Part shown: positions 1 through 8,754 of the stretch, one piece after another
Position numbering within the stretch: the first letter of the stretch is position 1
Layout of the letters: each line of letters opens with the position of its first letter
Assembly: GCA_937910875.1 (NCBI GenBank)
Contig: CALENA010000144.1
Span: 1 to 40,167 of the forward strand
Source: an uncultured Desulfobulbaceae bacterium
Lineage (GTDB): Bacteria; Desulfobacterota; Desulfobulbia; Desulfobulbales; Desulfocapsaceae
Direction: 5' to 3'
DNA: 40,167 nucleotides
Notes under the pieces: model-generated
What the model was told of the DNA's origin: nothing
The model's input: only the letters and a program-made list of their open reading frames with translations
Database searches by the model: none
Program-made: the position numbers and the translations under genes

Positions 1-60
1 ACCGATGACCAGTTACAGTTCCCGGTTTATGGCTATTCCTGGGCATTACGGTGAAGTTAC
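1..60 (-). repeat. Partial copy of compound GTAAC repeat (family A), cut by window edge
   Basis: The reverse complement of these bases matches 17909-17970 with only a few substitutions and a 2-base deletion. The two GTAAC boxes are 44 bases apart here and 46 bases apart there. The final 16 bases, which flank the second box, are identical. The palindromic half of the element would lie beyond the left edge of the window. It lies downstream of the 3' end of the minus-strand gene ending at 312. Confidence 0.8.
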
Positions 61-65
61 ATCAA

Positions 66-92
66 AACAACCTTCCAGATCATGCCGGAAGG
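66..92 (-). terminator. Candidate rho-independent terminator
   Basis: Read on the minus strand, a CCTTCC/GGAAGG stem with a 10-base loop is followed by TTGTTTT. It lies about 220 bases past the stop of the PEP-binding protein gene, so it may be a backup to the hairpin at 158-177. Confidence 0.4.
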
Positions 93-157
93 CAAGAAAA
101 CACATTTCCCCAACTGCAGAAACTCCCTACATTCATAATCAAAGACTGCCCTAACAA

Positions 158-177
158 AAAATCCGTCTCAATGAGAC
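158..177 (-). terminator. Candidate rho-independent terminator
   Basis: On the minus strand, GTCTC-ATT-GAGAC forms a 5-bp hairpin followed by GG and a run of six T after one A. It is the first such structure downstream of the gene ending at 312. The stem is short, so this is tentative. Nothing else was recognised between 93 and 311. Confidence 0.4.
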
Positions 178-311
178 CTGCCCTTCACAGCGCGCAGATG
201 TCATCATAGAACAATAGCAGAGAATCATACAATTACTTGCCAAAAATCACGATCCAGACAACGAAAGCAACCCAACCCAAAATGAAAATGAGCGATCATG
301 TCAAAGATGAA

Positions 312-3300
312 TCACTCGGAAGTATCATCACCCGAGCATGCACTTGCCTCTTCATAGATCACTGCCTCACCCTTCCGGCCGTTGCATTTCAAAACAAAGG
401 GTCCTTGCAGGCGCAGATGACGGATAGAGCGCCCCTCACTCATCAGGTTCTGCCTGGCAAGCCACGACCAGTCAAGACGATCCTGCGTTACACCTTCGCT
501 CCCTCCTGCTCTTGCCACCTCATCAACCGTGAGATAGGGAATACCCAGCGAAGTAATATTCTGAAAAAAATGGGAGCCCTGCGAAGGGTCGGCTCGAAGC
601 TGGCTGTTGCGCAACTCGATGATTGCACCAACACCTGAAATATCACGCCACTGTACAGGAATACCCAGCCAGGGATCGGCCGATCCCCAGCGCCCGGGAC
701 CAATCAGGAGATACGGCCTGCCCTCGGCCACCAGCTTCCGATTGATGTTGCCGATCTCGACAGCTGTCTGTTTGGTCGCCGCAGGATCAAAGGCGTCTGG
801 TCGCACATGGACGATATCTGCCATCTCATCAAAGCGACCATGCCCCAGACTCTTACTCGAACAACAAACGGCCTGACTCCGTTCTCGATCACAGATATTG
901 ACATCAAATCGCTCCTCACCACTCACCATGGGGCGAAGTTGGAGAAAATAAAACACACTCCTGGCCGGATCAGGATCGAGACAAACCGCAAACTCCATCT
1001 CAATTTCGCAGCCCATTCCCTCGCGACCAAGGGCAAGCAGCGTCGAGATAATCTTGGGCAAGGGATAGAGATCATACTTGAGGATCTGAGCAAAAGTCAG
1101 GACCTTGAGACCGGGCAGGGCCACATCCCGAATCCGATGTTCATCGGCCACATAGGTCGAGGCCAGGGCCAGCACCGGAGCTTCGGCTTCAGCATCCTGC
1201 ACCTCACGCCGAACCAGATTCGACCCCTCACGAACCAGATGCTCCGAACGTGTCATATCCAGGGCATAAAACTGGCGCTGACAATTGGCCAGAATATCAT
1301 CAACCATGGAAAACTGAACCAGCCGTTTTGGCTGGGCCGGAGAAAAACGAAGCGATTTTTCTCCTTCAACCACGGTCTTCCCGATCCCTAAGGCAATATG
1401 GACAATCCCGTCCTCGGCTCGCATTCCCATGACCGGGTAATAATTATGAGACTGAGCCACACCAGAGATTGCCGGATAGTAGAAATCGCCATGCTGTTTC
1501 CCGGCCACTTCCTGAATCAAAACAGCCATGGCATCCTGCCGCCCCTGTTGAGTTGCCCGGGAAAAGGCCCGGGGACTCTCAAACCAGGTGGAAGCGTAGA
1601 CCAGTTTGACCGCCTCTTCCAGCTGACGGAAACGGATTTCAAAGTCAGCATGATTATTGGCCAGAAAATAGGTGGAATACAACCCGGCATAGGGTTTGAA
1701 CTGAGCATCTTCCAACAGGCTCGACGAACGGATTGACAGCGGAAAATCAATGTGGGCCAAATACTGCCGGAGGTTCACCGCCAACCATTGGGGCAATCTG
1801 GCCGCAAGAAAATAATCGGCCACATCCTCATCAGCCATCCCCTCCAGTGCATGCAGATCATTTTCCTGCACAAAATCATCAAAGCCCTTGCTGGCAATAA
1901 CGCAGGTCCGGGGAATCATCACCCGCAGCTTTGCCGGATCAAGATCGCCCCCCCGCAACTGCTGCAACGAGGCCCACATAAAGGCAATACCACGCCCCTT
2001 TCCCCCAATGGAGCCTTCGCCGATCTTGACAAAATCCATGATCTCCGGCTGATACGTGGCTGCTGAAAACCTGGCCACCACTCCCCGCTGCCGCAGCTTC
2101 CGCTGAGCATGAATCTTGGAGACCAGATCCTCACGTAATGTTTCACTGCCCGGAATCTCTCTCATCCGGTCTCGATGCAGACGGGCAGCCAGAGTGACCT
2201 CAGCCCGGGCCATGGTCCAGTTGAAGAAATGATTGCAATGGGCGTGATAAACAAGCGACTCGACCGGCATGGTTTTCATGGCCTGTTCCAACTCAAAAAA
2301 ATTGGTGGCTCGACCAAGGACCGTGCCATCGGGCAGGCGAAAAACAAAATCGCCAAAACCCAGGTACTGCAGAAAAAAATCATGCAGCTGAGCCGGCAGA
2401 GCCGCAGAATTTTTATCCACAAAGACCGCCGGGATCGACTCCGCCCTGGCCCGGTTGTCCGGCTGAGACGAGAGCAGCAGCAGGGGCATATCCGCAGACT
2501 CAGCCCTGATCTGTTCAATCAATCGAAAGCCCGCCTCACTGTCCAACTTATTCTGCCGGGGGAAACGGACGTCAGAGATCACCCCAAAGATATAGGGTTT
2601 GTAGAGTTCATAGAGGGTCAGGGCCTCCTCGTAATTAATGGCGGTCAGGATCTTGGGTCGGGCGCGCATGCGCAAGAGACGATGCTCCATGTTCAGGCTG
2701 TCGTCAAGAACGGCCTGGGTCTGCCGAACCAACTCCTTATAGAGCATGGGCAAAATAACCGAGCGGTACTGGGGCGAGTCCTCCACAAAAAGAATGACCC
2801 GCACCAGGGCGCGCTCGGTGTCATAATCGACATTGACCCGATCCTCGAAGTTCTTGACAATGGCCAGGATCAGGTCTGATTCGCAGCACCACCAGTAGAT
2901 CTCATCGATATCCTGACAATCCGCACCCTCAGGCAGGGGATACACCAGGCGGAGATTATGGGTCAGCAAAACAACGGGCAGAGTCGGGCGGATTTTCTTG
3001 ATGGCAGAACCCAGGGCAAAGCCATCCATCCTGCCAAGACGTGGCATGGAGATTACCAGATCAAAATTCTGCCGCTGAACAATGGCCAAAGCATCGACAC
3101 CGGAGGAAACCCAGGTGATGCGTGGAGCGCCACTGAGGTTCAGCCCGCGGTACTCATTGATGATCCGGCTGGCAATCGAGCCGTCTTCCTCCATGATAAA
3201 GGCATCATAGGGGCTGGAGACCAGAAGGATCTCCCGCACCTTAAAGGCCATGAGATCATGGAATATCTTGAAATGGGGATCAAAGCTGGAGATGTTCTGG

Positions 3301-3317
3301 TCGGGGCCAGGGGGCAT
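312..3317 (-). CDS. Receiver-domain/PEP-pyruvate-binding fusion protein (PpsA/PPDK N-terminal family)
   Basis: This 1001-aa protein has two response-regulator-like domains followed by a pyruvate/PEP-binding ATP-grasp region. The first receiver (about residues 28-150) is degenerate: Met91 sits where the phosphoacceptor Asp would be, just before the RMDG motif. The second (about 172-320) keeps Glu179-Asp180, Asp249 and Lys302, so it could be phosphorylated. The nucleotide-binding part begins near 430 with IGGKGRG (437-443) and has SIRSSSLLEDA (528-538) and a LQLRPM motif. I see no phosphohistidine swivelling domain and no PEP-utilising TIM barrel, so full PEP synthase activity is unlikely. A role as a signal-controlled phosphotransfer or ATP-grasp enzyme is inference. 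The start is uncertain; the ATG for Met23 is an alternative. It stands alone, 224 bases from mobBA. Confidence 0.85.
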   Translation of the reverse strand: MPPGPDQNISSFDPHFKIFHDLMAFKVREILLVSSPYDAFIMEEDGSIASRIINEYRGLNLSGAPRITWVSSGVDALAIVQRQNFDLVISMPRLGRMDGFALGSAIKKIRPTLPVVLLTHNLRLVYPLPEGADCQDIDEIYWWCCESDLILAIVKNFEDRVNVDYDTERALVRVILFVEDSPQYRSVILPMLYKELVRQTQAVLDDSLNMEHRLLRMRARPKILTAINYEEALTLYELYKPYIFGVISDVRFPRQNKLDSEAGFRLIEQIRAESADMPLLLLSSQPDNRARAESIPAVFVDKNSAALPAQLHDFFLQYLGFGDFVFRLPDGTVLGRATNFFELEQAMKTMPVESLVYHAHCNHFFNWTMARAEVTLAARLHRDRMREIPGSETLREDLVSKIHAQRKLRQRGVVARFSAATYQPEIMDFVKIGEGSIGGKGRGIAFMWASLQQLRGGDLDPAKLRVMIPRTCVIASKGFDDFVQENDLHALEGMADEDVADYFLAARLPQWLAVNLRQYLAHIDFPLSIRSSSLLEDAQFKPYAGLYSTYFLANNHADFEIRFRQLEEAVKLVYASTWFESPRAFSRATQQGRQDAMAVLIQEVAGKQHGDFYYPAISGVAQSHNYYPVMGMRAEDGIVHIALGIGKTVVEGEKSLRFSPAQPKRLVQFSMVDDILANCQRQFYALDMTRSEHLVREGSNLVRREVQDAEAEAPVLALASTYVADEHRIRDVALPGLKVLTFAQILKYDLYPLPKIISTLLALGREGMGCEIEMEFAVCLDPDPARSVFYFLQLRPMVSGEERFDVNICDRERSQAVCCSSKSLGHGRFDEMADIVHVRPDAFDPAATKQTAVEIGNINRKLVAEGRPYLLIGPGRWGSADPWLGIPVQWRDISGVGAIIELRNSQLRADPSQGSHFFQNITSLGIPYLTVDEVARAGGSEGVTQDRLDWSWLARQNLMSEGRSIRHLRLQGPFVLKCNGRKGEAVIYEEASACSGDDTSE

Positions 3318-3441
3318 GATCCTGTTCCAGGGAAAAGAGGGCTGAAAGACAGGCGTGTCACTGTCCTTTCAAGAGAGTTTGCAGGATGAGGGGAGCTGCA
3401 ACAAACAGAATCCACCTGCAACAACACCCTGTTATCCTATA

Positions 3442-3460
3442 CCCCTTTTGCGCAAAAAGG
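3442..3460. terminator. Inverted repeat between mobBA and the PEP-binding gene
   Basis: CCTTTTTGCGCAAAAGG on the minus strand is a palindrome with built-in T and A runs, placed about 80 bases after the mobBA stop. It may terminate the mqn-mob operon, or it may be a regulator-binding palindrome for the downstream gene. The sequence alone does not decide between these. Confidence 0.35.
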
Positions 3461-3541
3461 TAGGCCTGATCAAAAAAACTTACCCTGCACAGCCGCTGAA
3501 CCTGACCAGCTTGCAGCACAAGAATGATGACTTTTCTGCAC

Positions 3542-4573
3542 TCAGAACAGGGTACGGGCAGCCTTCAGCTCAGCCGGGGTGTTGATATTGAGCCAGGAAT
3601 CTCGAAGGGTATAGGGAATAACCGGAGTCTCAATCTTTGATCGGCGGGCAACCTGGCCGATCTTGAGACAGTCAGATGCGGCCAGATCTTCAAAATAGCG
3701 GATGGCACGAAAATCATAATGGGCGAGCAGGGGCTCCACAAACCCATCGTGCTCCAGACGGGGGACCGTTCCCCAGGAGCCCGGCCTGCGTCGAGCCAGA
3801 AGCCACTCAAGGGCCGGAGAACTGATCACCGGCATATCACAGGCCAGAAGGAGCCAGGAGAACCTGGGCCGCCAGCGCATGGCGGCCAGAATCCCGGCCA
3901 ACGGCCCCTGAATCCCGGGGGCATCGACCAGCCGAGGCAGATCTGCCAGGCTGGGTGGGACCTCACCGGCCCCGGAAAGAATAATTCCATCGGTCAGAGG
4001 ACGTAGCAGGGCCACGGTCTCTTCAAGCCAGGTCGTCTTATTCTTGGCCAGCAGATGTTTCGGACTGCCCATCCGGGAACTGCGACCGCCGATCAAAACA
4101 CAGGCCCAAACAGGCGTTGCCAGACAGAGTTGGGCCAACCAGGTCAGCACGGCCTGAATCGCCAGATGGGGATCGTCGTTCGGTCGAAAGACATGAATGA
4201 CATCCGCGCCAGACTCTCCGACCTGGTCCCCCACCGAGCGTTGAAGCAGAAACTGGGCTGCACCGCTGTGATAATCACCAACCAGGAGCACCAGATCGTG
4301 GCCTGCCACGAGATCCTCCAGGAAATTCAGATCTTCGGCATCAGTTACATCCAGGGCAGACCGGTAGACAACTGTACTGCCAGTTGCCCCCGCCAGCACA
4401 TGGCTGTCTGGCTCATCACGACAGACCAAGGCCAGACGCAGACCCTCAGATGCCAGTTGTCTCAACAGTCCGGACATAAACAGCCCACTTTGGCCATTGC
4501 CTGCTCCGCAGAACTCGATGATGGGCAGCCAAGATGACTGCCCCTGTTCAGTTCTGAGCGACCGACACTCCAT
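3542..4573 (-). CDS. mobA: Molybdenum cofactor guanylyltransferase MobA with degenerate MobB-like N-terminal domain
   Basis: The C-terminal half is MobA, which transfers GMP from GTP to molybdopterin. It shows LIGGRSSRMGSPK (161-173, counted from the upstream GTG), the metal-binding ACDMP motif, and the closing NINTPAEL segment. The first ~150 residues resemble the MobB P-loop NTPase, but the Walker A lysine is not present: the loop reads GAGNGQSG at 24-31. GTP binding by this domain is therefore doubtful, and it may only scaffold. The ATG at 4573 overlaps the mqnD stop; a GTG at 4576 directly upstream is an alternative start. It is the last gene of mqnB-mqnD-mobBA and points to molybdoenzyme-dependent respiration, which is inference. 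MobA is confident; the MobB assignment is moderate. Confidence 0.88.
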   Translation of the reverse strand: MECRSLRTEQGQSSWLPIIEFCGAGNGQSGLFMSGLLRQLASEGLRLALVCRDEPDSHVLAGATGSTVVYRSALDVTDAEDLNFLEDLVAGHDLVLLVGDYHSGAAQFLLQRSVGDQVGESGADVIHVFRPNDDPHLAIQAVLTWLAQLCLATPVWACVLIGGRSSRMGSPKHLLAKNKTTWLEETVALLRPLTDGIILSGAGEVPPSLADLPRLVDAPGIQGPLAGILAAMRWRPRFSWLLLACDMPVISSPALEWLLARRRPGSWGTVPRLEHDGFVEPLLAHYDFRAIRYFEDLAASDCLKIGQVARRSKIETPVIPYTLRDSWLNINTPAELKAARTLF

Positions 4574-5412
4574 CACGAAGCCACCAGCAACCCTTGATCG
4601 CTCTCGGGCAAGATGCCGGCTTGCCGGCCCCGGTCAAAAAAGGCCTGAACCGCGGCCAGCCCTTCACTGCCAAGATCAGATGAAAAATCATTCACGTAAA
4701 GTCCGATATGACTTTGCATCACCTGTTCATCGATCTCCTGGGCATGGGCCCGGATATAGGGCAGACAGTCAGCAGGATGGGCATGCGCCCAAGCCACCGA
4801 GGCCCGAATGGCCTGATCAATGGCGGTGATCCGTTCTTCCCCCAAAGAGCGCCTGGCCGCGATGCATCCCAGCGGAATGGGCAGGCCCGAGGTTTGTTCC
4901 CACCAGTGGCCAAGATCCTGTAGACAGATCAGACCAAACTGGTCATAGGTAAAACGACTCTCATGAATAATCACCCCGGCATCAACCTCACCGGCCTGCA
5001 CCGCTGCCATGATCCGGTCAAAACGCATGGGCACCAGTTCTGAACACTCGGGGCAGAAGAGAGAAAAAAGCAGGGCAGCCGTGGTCAGGCGACCGGGGAT
5101 GGCCACCCGACAGTGCGCCAGACTTCTTGATTCGATCTGCTTTCCGGCCACCAGCAAAGGGCCGCAGCCCCGGCCCAGGGCACTGCCGGCCGAAAGCAGG
5201 CAATACTCGTCCAGGACATGAGCCAGGGCATGAAAAGACAGCTTGGTGATGTCAAAACGACCGGCCAGGGCCCATTCATTCAGGGTCTCAACATCATCCA
5301 GAACAGGGGGGGCCAGGGTCAGTCCCGGCAGGGAGAAACGACCATGGATCAGGCCACAGAAGATAAACGTATCGTTGGGACAGGGGGAGTAGGCAAGGGT
5401 CAGGGGTTTCAT
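4573..5412 (-). CDS. mqnD: 1,4-dihydroxy-6-naphthoate synthase
   Basis: This 279-aa protein belongs to the MqnD family. That enzyme converts cyclic dehypoxanthinyl futalosine to 1,4-dihydroxy-6-naphthoate in the futalosine route to menaquinone. It is a periplasmic-binding-protein-like fold without a signal peptide. Recognisable features are the N-terminal AYSPCPNDTFIF motif, the segment ETLNEWALAGRFDITKLSFH, and the CGPLLVA strand around residue 90. Length is normal for the family. It begins 3 bases after the mqnB stop, and its stop overlaps the mobBA start, so the three genes are probably co-transcribed and translationally coupled. A menaquinone-using anaerobic lifestyle follows from pathway knowledge. 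Confidence 0.94.
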   Translation of the reverse strand: MKPLTLAYSPCPNDTFIFCGLIHGRFSLPGLTLAPPVLDDVETLNEWALAGRFDITKLSFHALAHVLDEYCLLSAGSALGRGCGPLLVAGKQIESRSLAHCRVAIPGRLTTAALLFSLFCPECSELVPMRFDRIMAAVQAGEVDAGVIIHESRFTYDQFGLICLQDLGHWWEQTSGLPIPLGCIAARRSLGEERITAIDQAIRASVAWAHAHPADCLPYIRAHAQEIDEQVMQSHIGLYVNDFSSDLGSEGLAAVQAFFDRGRQAGILPESDQGLLVAS

Positions 5413-5415
5413 GGA

Positions 5416-6084
5416 TTACAGGATCAGTTCACGGCAGAGGAGAGTCGCGCCCTGGCCACAGAGAGCACAGGCCTCAGTCAGACGCCAGCTCTCAAGGTCC
5501 CGATCCTCGACCAGGTTTGAGATGCAGCGCAGTTCCAGAAGCGGCAGCTCAAATTCTTCACAGACGCGGGCCACGGCCGCACCCTCCATATTCTCACACA
5601 GGCCATGATACTGACGGGCCAGCATTGTTCCCCGTTTCAGAGTGGCACTGGCACAGTTCACGGTCACAAAGGGGCCAGACAGACAGCCCAGCTGATGCGC
5701 CTGAAACACCTCCCTGGCGCGTCCTCGCAAAACCGGATCAAGAACGAAACCGGTCCTGGGGGCAACGGGAGCTGCCAGAGGCTCTATCCGCGTCTCGTAA
5801 CAAAGGCCACTGTCACCCAACACCTCGGTCTCGGCCAGACACAGGTCAAGCAGTCCGGCCCGCTGACCGTCCAAAGCAGAAAAAGAGACATAGGCCCCGG
5901 CCACTCCAATATTCAAGACCCAATCGATCTCTGACCGGTTTTGGACAAGGAAACGGGTCAAATGAAGCGCAGTCTCCACAGAGCCGACCCCGGCCACCAG
6001 GGTCAGGCAGTCCTGATCTCCGGCTACACGGGCCTGGCGAAATGCAGCCAGCTCAAATTCAGTTGCGGCAACTACAAGGATCAT
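5416..6084 (-). CDS. mqnB: Futalosine hydrolase
   Basis: This 222-aa protein is a nucleoside-phosphorylase-fold hydrolase that removes hypoxanthine from futalosine, one step before MqnD acts. The N-terminus MILVVAATEFEL, the LNIGVAGAY segment, the CENMEGAAVARVCEE motif that binds the nucleoside, and the late ELRCISNLVEDRD motif fit MqnB. The start was placed at the ATG at 6084, because the 38 residues encoded upstream do not resemble the family and run into the queA promoter region. No strong Shine-Dalgarno sequence is visible. It is first in the mqnB-mqnD-mobBA operon and is divergent from queA, with 97 bases between the two starts. Confidence 0.9.
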   Translation of the reverse strand: MILVVAATEFELAAFRQARVAGDQDCLTLVAGVGSVETALHLTRFLVQNRSEIDWVLNIGVAGAYVSFSALDGQRAGLLDLCLAETEVLGDSGLCYETRIEPLAAPVAPRTGFVLDPVLRGRAREVFQAHQLGCLSGPFVTVNCASATLKRGTMLARQYHGLCENMEGAAVARVCEEFELPLLELRCISNLVEDRDLESWRLTEACALCGQGATLLCRELIL

Positions 6085-6181
6085 GGTAGGTAAAAGAGTT
6101 TTCGCCCCATTGCGTATCAATCGAAAATTCCGGGCAAACCCGATTTCGCCCCCCATATATTTACTGGAAAACAAAACAAAA

Positions 6182-7288
6182 ATGCAACAGGATTTCACCC
6201 TTTCGGCTTACGACTATGAACTGCCGAAAGAAAACATCGCCCAGTTCCCGGTCGACCAGCGGGATAACTCACGACTCATGGTCATCAACCACCGAACCGG
6301 GGTTCGTGATCATCGCCGCTTCAGCGATATCTGCGATCTTATCCCCCCGGGTGACCTGCTGGTGGTCAATGACACCCGAGTCTTTCCAGCCCGGCTCCGG
6401 GGGCACAAGGGCACCGGCGGCAAGATCGAGATCTTCCTGCTGGCCTTTCCGGCAATCCTTGCAGACCGACCAGACCAGGCCACCACCCAGTCCTCCACGA
6501 AACAGGCCGAGGCCGAGGCCCTGATCAAGGCCTCAAAACGACCCAAGCCAGGTGAAGAGATCAGAATCAGCAAAGATCTCTCCTGCCGCGTCACTGAACT
6601 CCTGGACGGGGGCAAGGCGAAAATCCTCCTGGACTTCAACAGAGAACGGGAACTGAGCGAGATTCTCAGCGACTGTGGCCAGGTCCCCTTACCCCCTTAT
6701 ATCGAACGGAGCAAGGGCAGCACGCCCCAGGACCTGCAACGCTATCAGACCATCTACGCCAATCAGCCGGGGGCAGTGGCCGCCCCGACGGCCGGGCTCC
6801 ACTTTTCCGAAGAGTTACTGGGAAAATTATCAGGACAAGGAATAGAACTGGCCAAAATCACCCTGCATGTGGGCTACGGGACCTTTGCGCCAGTCCGCCA
6901 CGAGGCCATCCGTGATCACCAGATCCATGAAGAATATATTCACATCTCAGACGGGACTGCCCGGCAGATCAACCGGGTGCGCCAGGAAGGGGGAAAGGTC
7001 TGGGCCGTTGGTACCACCACGGTCCGAGCCCTGGAATTTGCGGCAGACAGTGAAGGACAGATACAGGAAACTGACGGCTGGTGCGACCTCTATATCATCC
7101 CAGGTTACCGGTTCAAGGTCGTCAACCGGCTGATCACCAATTTTCACCTCCCTCAGTCATCCCTGCTCTTTCTGGTCTCGGCGTTCTGCGGGCGAGAGTT
7201 TCTGCTCGAAAGCTACCGGGAGGCCATCGCCACAGGCTACCGTTTTTATTCCTACGGCGATGCCATGGCCCTTATTGAGGCTCAGTAA
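6182..7288 (+). CDS. queA: tRNA preQ1(34) S-adenosylmethionine ribosyltransferase-isomerase
   Basis: QueA transfers the ribose of S-adenosylmethionine to preQ1 at the wobble base of tRNA to make epoxyqueuosine. This 368-aa version has YDYELPKENIAQFP at the N-terminus, DLLVVNDTRVFPARL, GAVAAPTAGLHFSEELL, and the C-terminal region RLITNFHLPQSSLLFLVSAF. An extra hydrophilic stretch around residues 90-120 makes it somewhat longer than usual. The start at 6182 (MQQDF) was chosen because the 33 codons upstream do not match the family and overlap the mqnB start. It is a single gene on this strand, followed directly by a hairpin. Confidence 0.96.
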   Translation: MQQDFTLSAYDYELPKENIAQFPVDQRDNSRLMVINHRTGVRDHRRFSDICDLIPPGDLLVVNDTRVFPARLRGHKGTGGKIEIFLLAFPAILADRPDQATTQSSTKQAEAEALIKASKRPKPGEEIRISKDLSCRVTELLDGGKAKILLDFNRERELSEILSDCGQVPLPPYIERSKGSTPQDLQRYQTIYANQPGAVAAPTAGLHFSEELLGKLSGQGIELAKITLHVGYGTFAPVRHEAIRDHQIHEEYIHISDGTARQINRVRQEGGKVWAVGTTTVRALEFAADSEGQIQETDGWCDLYIIPGYRFKVVNRLITNFHLPQSSLLFLVSAFCGREFLLESYREAIATGYRFYSYGDAMALIEAQ

Positions 7289-7308
7289 GAGGACTCAAAG
7301 AGTCTCTT
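7287..7308 (+). terminator. Hairpin at the queA stop codon
   Basis: An imperfect stem, AAGAGGACTC-AAA-GAGTCTCTT with one bulged G, overlaps the queA stop. It lacks a T tract, so it is either a weak terminator or an mRNA 3'-end stabiliser. Confidence 0.35.
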
Positions 7309-7354
7309 GGGCCGGCAGCCACTCCAAACCAGACCGGAAAGGCACAACGATTCC

Positions 7355-7431
7355 AACCAGCATGGCTGGACCAAACCAGCCAGCCTCAACCAACCATGAC
7401 AGTTCGTTCCTTCGGCATGGCCAGTCATAGC
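7355..7431 (+). repeat. 77-bp dispersed palindromic repeat, family B copy 1
   Basis: This stretch matches the reverse complement of 29636-29712 over its whole length at roughly 85% identity without gaps. Both copies contain AACCAGCATGGCTGG and CTTCGGCATGGCCA. Internal GGCTGG/CCAGCC pairing gives it a REP-like palindromic character. It lies between the convergent queA and FmdB-type genes. No open reading frame is present. Confidence 0.8.
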
Positions 7432-7455
7432 ACCAGACGAACTTTCATTTAATAA

Positions 7456-7722
7456 TCAGCTGGTTGTGGCCGGGCATTGACTGCAAGCCCCCGCGGCAGG
7501 ACAGGCGGGAGCCGCGGCCGGCTTGGTCTCAGCAGGTTTTCCGGCACTGGCATAGCCATCGGCATACCAGCCCCCGCCCTTGAGCTTGAACGAGCTCATG
7601 GACATCAATTTTTTCACTGACCCGTCACACTCCGGACAGTGACTCAGCGGCTCGTCAGCCATCCGCTGCTGCACCTCAAAGACCTTCTGACACTCACTGC
7701 ATTCATATTCATAGACTGGCAT
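7456..7722 (-). CDS. FmdB-family zinc-ribbon protein
   Basis: This 88-aa protein begins MPVYEYECSECQKVFEV and has a second CPEC pair near residue 30. That is the CxxC...CxxC zinc ribbon of the FmdB/CxxC_CXXC_SSSS putative regulatory family. A GGWYADGY segment follows, then an Ala/Pro/Cys-rich tail with a second cluster of cysteines (ACPAAGACSQCP), which is common in anaerobe versions. The start at 7722 is supported by GGAG 8 bases upstream; the 12 residues encoded further upstream are not family-like. The function is unknown. Regulation of formamidase or amidase genes gave the family its name but is not shown here. It is divergent from murI. Confidence 0.85.
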   Translation of the reverse strand: MPVYEYECSECQKVFEVQQRMADEPLSHCPECDGSVKKLMSMSSFKLKGGGWYADGYASAGKPAETKPAAAPACPAAGACSQCPATTS

Positions 7723-7968
7723 TACTTTGGCTCCACACATGCTGGAATAACTTGTCACAACCCTTACAATTAAATCACTTCAAAGAGAAAGAGGCCTACC
7801 CCCTTCCCCATACGTCTGCCCTACAATAATTCTCTCTGGCTGTTCTGTCAATATCAGCCCTTTCCTCAGCCGAAAAGCTGCTTTCTGCTTCTTTCTTGTT
7901 GTTCTACACCCTTTTTGTTATACACATTCATCTTTCGTATTTCTAGTTTCCATTCAACCCTGTCCTCT

Positions 7969-8754
7969 ATGATTATGATTGGTATCTTTGATTCAGGCAT
8001 CGGCGGCATGACCGTGGCCCGGGCCGTAGAACAGCTGCTCCCTGAGCTCCCCCTGGTCTATTATGGCGACATTGCCCGTACACCTTACGGCAGCAAGAGC
8101 GCGGCCACCATCATCAACTACTCCCTCGAAAACACAGAATTTCTGCTCAAACAAGGGGCTGAGCTGATCATTATTGCCTGCAACTCAGCATCCAGCGTGG
8201 CCACCGAAGCCCTGCGCCAGGAATTCAAGGTCCCGATCATTGAAGTGATCAGCCCGGCCGCAGCCGAGGCCGTACGCCAGAGCCGCTCGGGCCGGATCGG
8301 AATTATCGGTACCCGGGCCACGATCAGGAGCGGCGTCTACGAGCAGACCATCCGCGAGCTTGCCCCTGACAGCCAGGTGGTGACCCAGGCCTGTCCCCTG
8401 CTCGTGCCCCTGGTGGAAGAAGGTTGGACCAATCGCCAGGAGACCAAGATGATCATCCGTCGCTACCTTCATCCCCTCAAGGACCAGCAGATCGACACCC
8501 TGATCCTGGGCTGCACCCACTATCCCGTCCTCAAGGAGCTGATCCAGCACCGCATCGGCCGCCGGGTAAGCCTGATTGACTCCTCTATCGAGACGGCCAA
8601 GGCCCTGCAACGCTTTCTGGCCCACAATCCAGACCTGATCAAGAGCACAGGCAGCTCCCCCAACCACAGCTACTTTGTCTCGGATCTTACCGATGCGGCC
8701 CAGGCAATGGCCCGTAAAATCTTTCAGCGCCCTGTGGAGCTTCGCCTGGCATGA
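7969..8754 (+). CDS. murI: Glutamate racemase
   Basis: MurI makes D-glutamate for peptidoglycan. The sequence shows GIFDSGIGGMTVA at the start, YYGDIARTPYGSKS, the first catalytic cysteine in IIACNSASS, and the second in LGCTHYPVL. Length (261 aa) is normal. Two in-frame ATGs, at 7969 and 7975, are both possible, and neither has a clear ribosome-binding site. The upstream 18 codons were excluded as non-family. Its stop overlaps the lolA start (ATGA), so murI, lolA and the radical SAM gene form one translationally coupled unit. The T-rich 7723-7968 upstream region probably holds its promoter, but none stands out. Confidence 0.96.
   Translation: MIMIGIFDSGIGGMTVARAVEQLLPELPLVYYGDIARTPYGSKSAATIINYSLENTEFLLKQGAELIIIACNSASSVATEALRQEFKVPIIEVISPAAAEAVRQSRSGRIGIIGTRATIRSGVYEQTIRELAPDSQVVTQACPLLVPLVEEGWTNRQETKMIIRRYLHPLKDQQIDTLILGCTHYPVLKELIQHRIGRRVSLIDSSIETAKALQRFLAHNPDLIKSTGSSPNHSYFVSDLTDAAQAMARKIFQRPVELRLA

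Noticed and set aside
2175-2879. Long plus-strand open frames opposite the PEP-binding gene
   Set aside because: They are antisense to a well-supported gene, show no family motifs, and reflect GC-rich codon structure.
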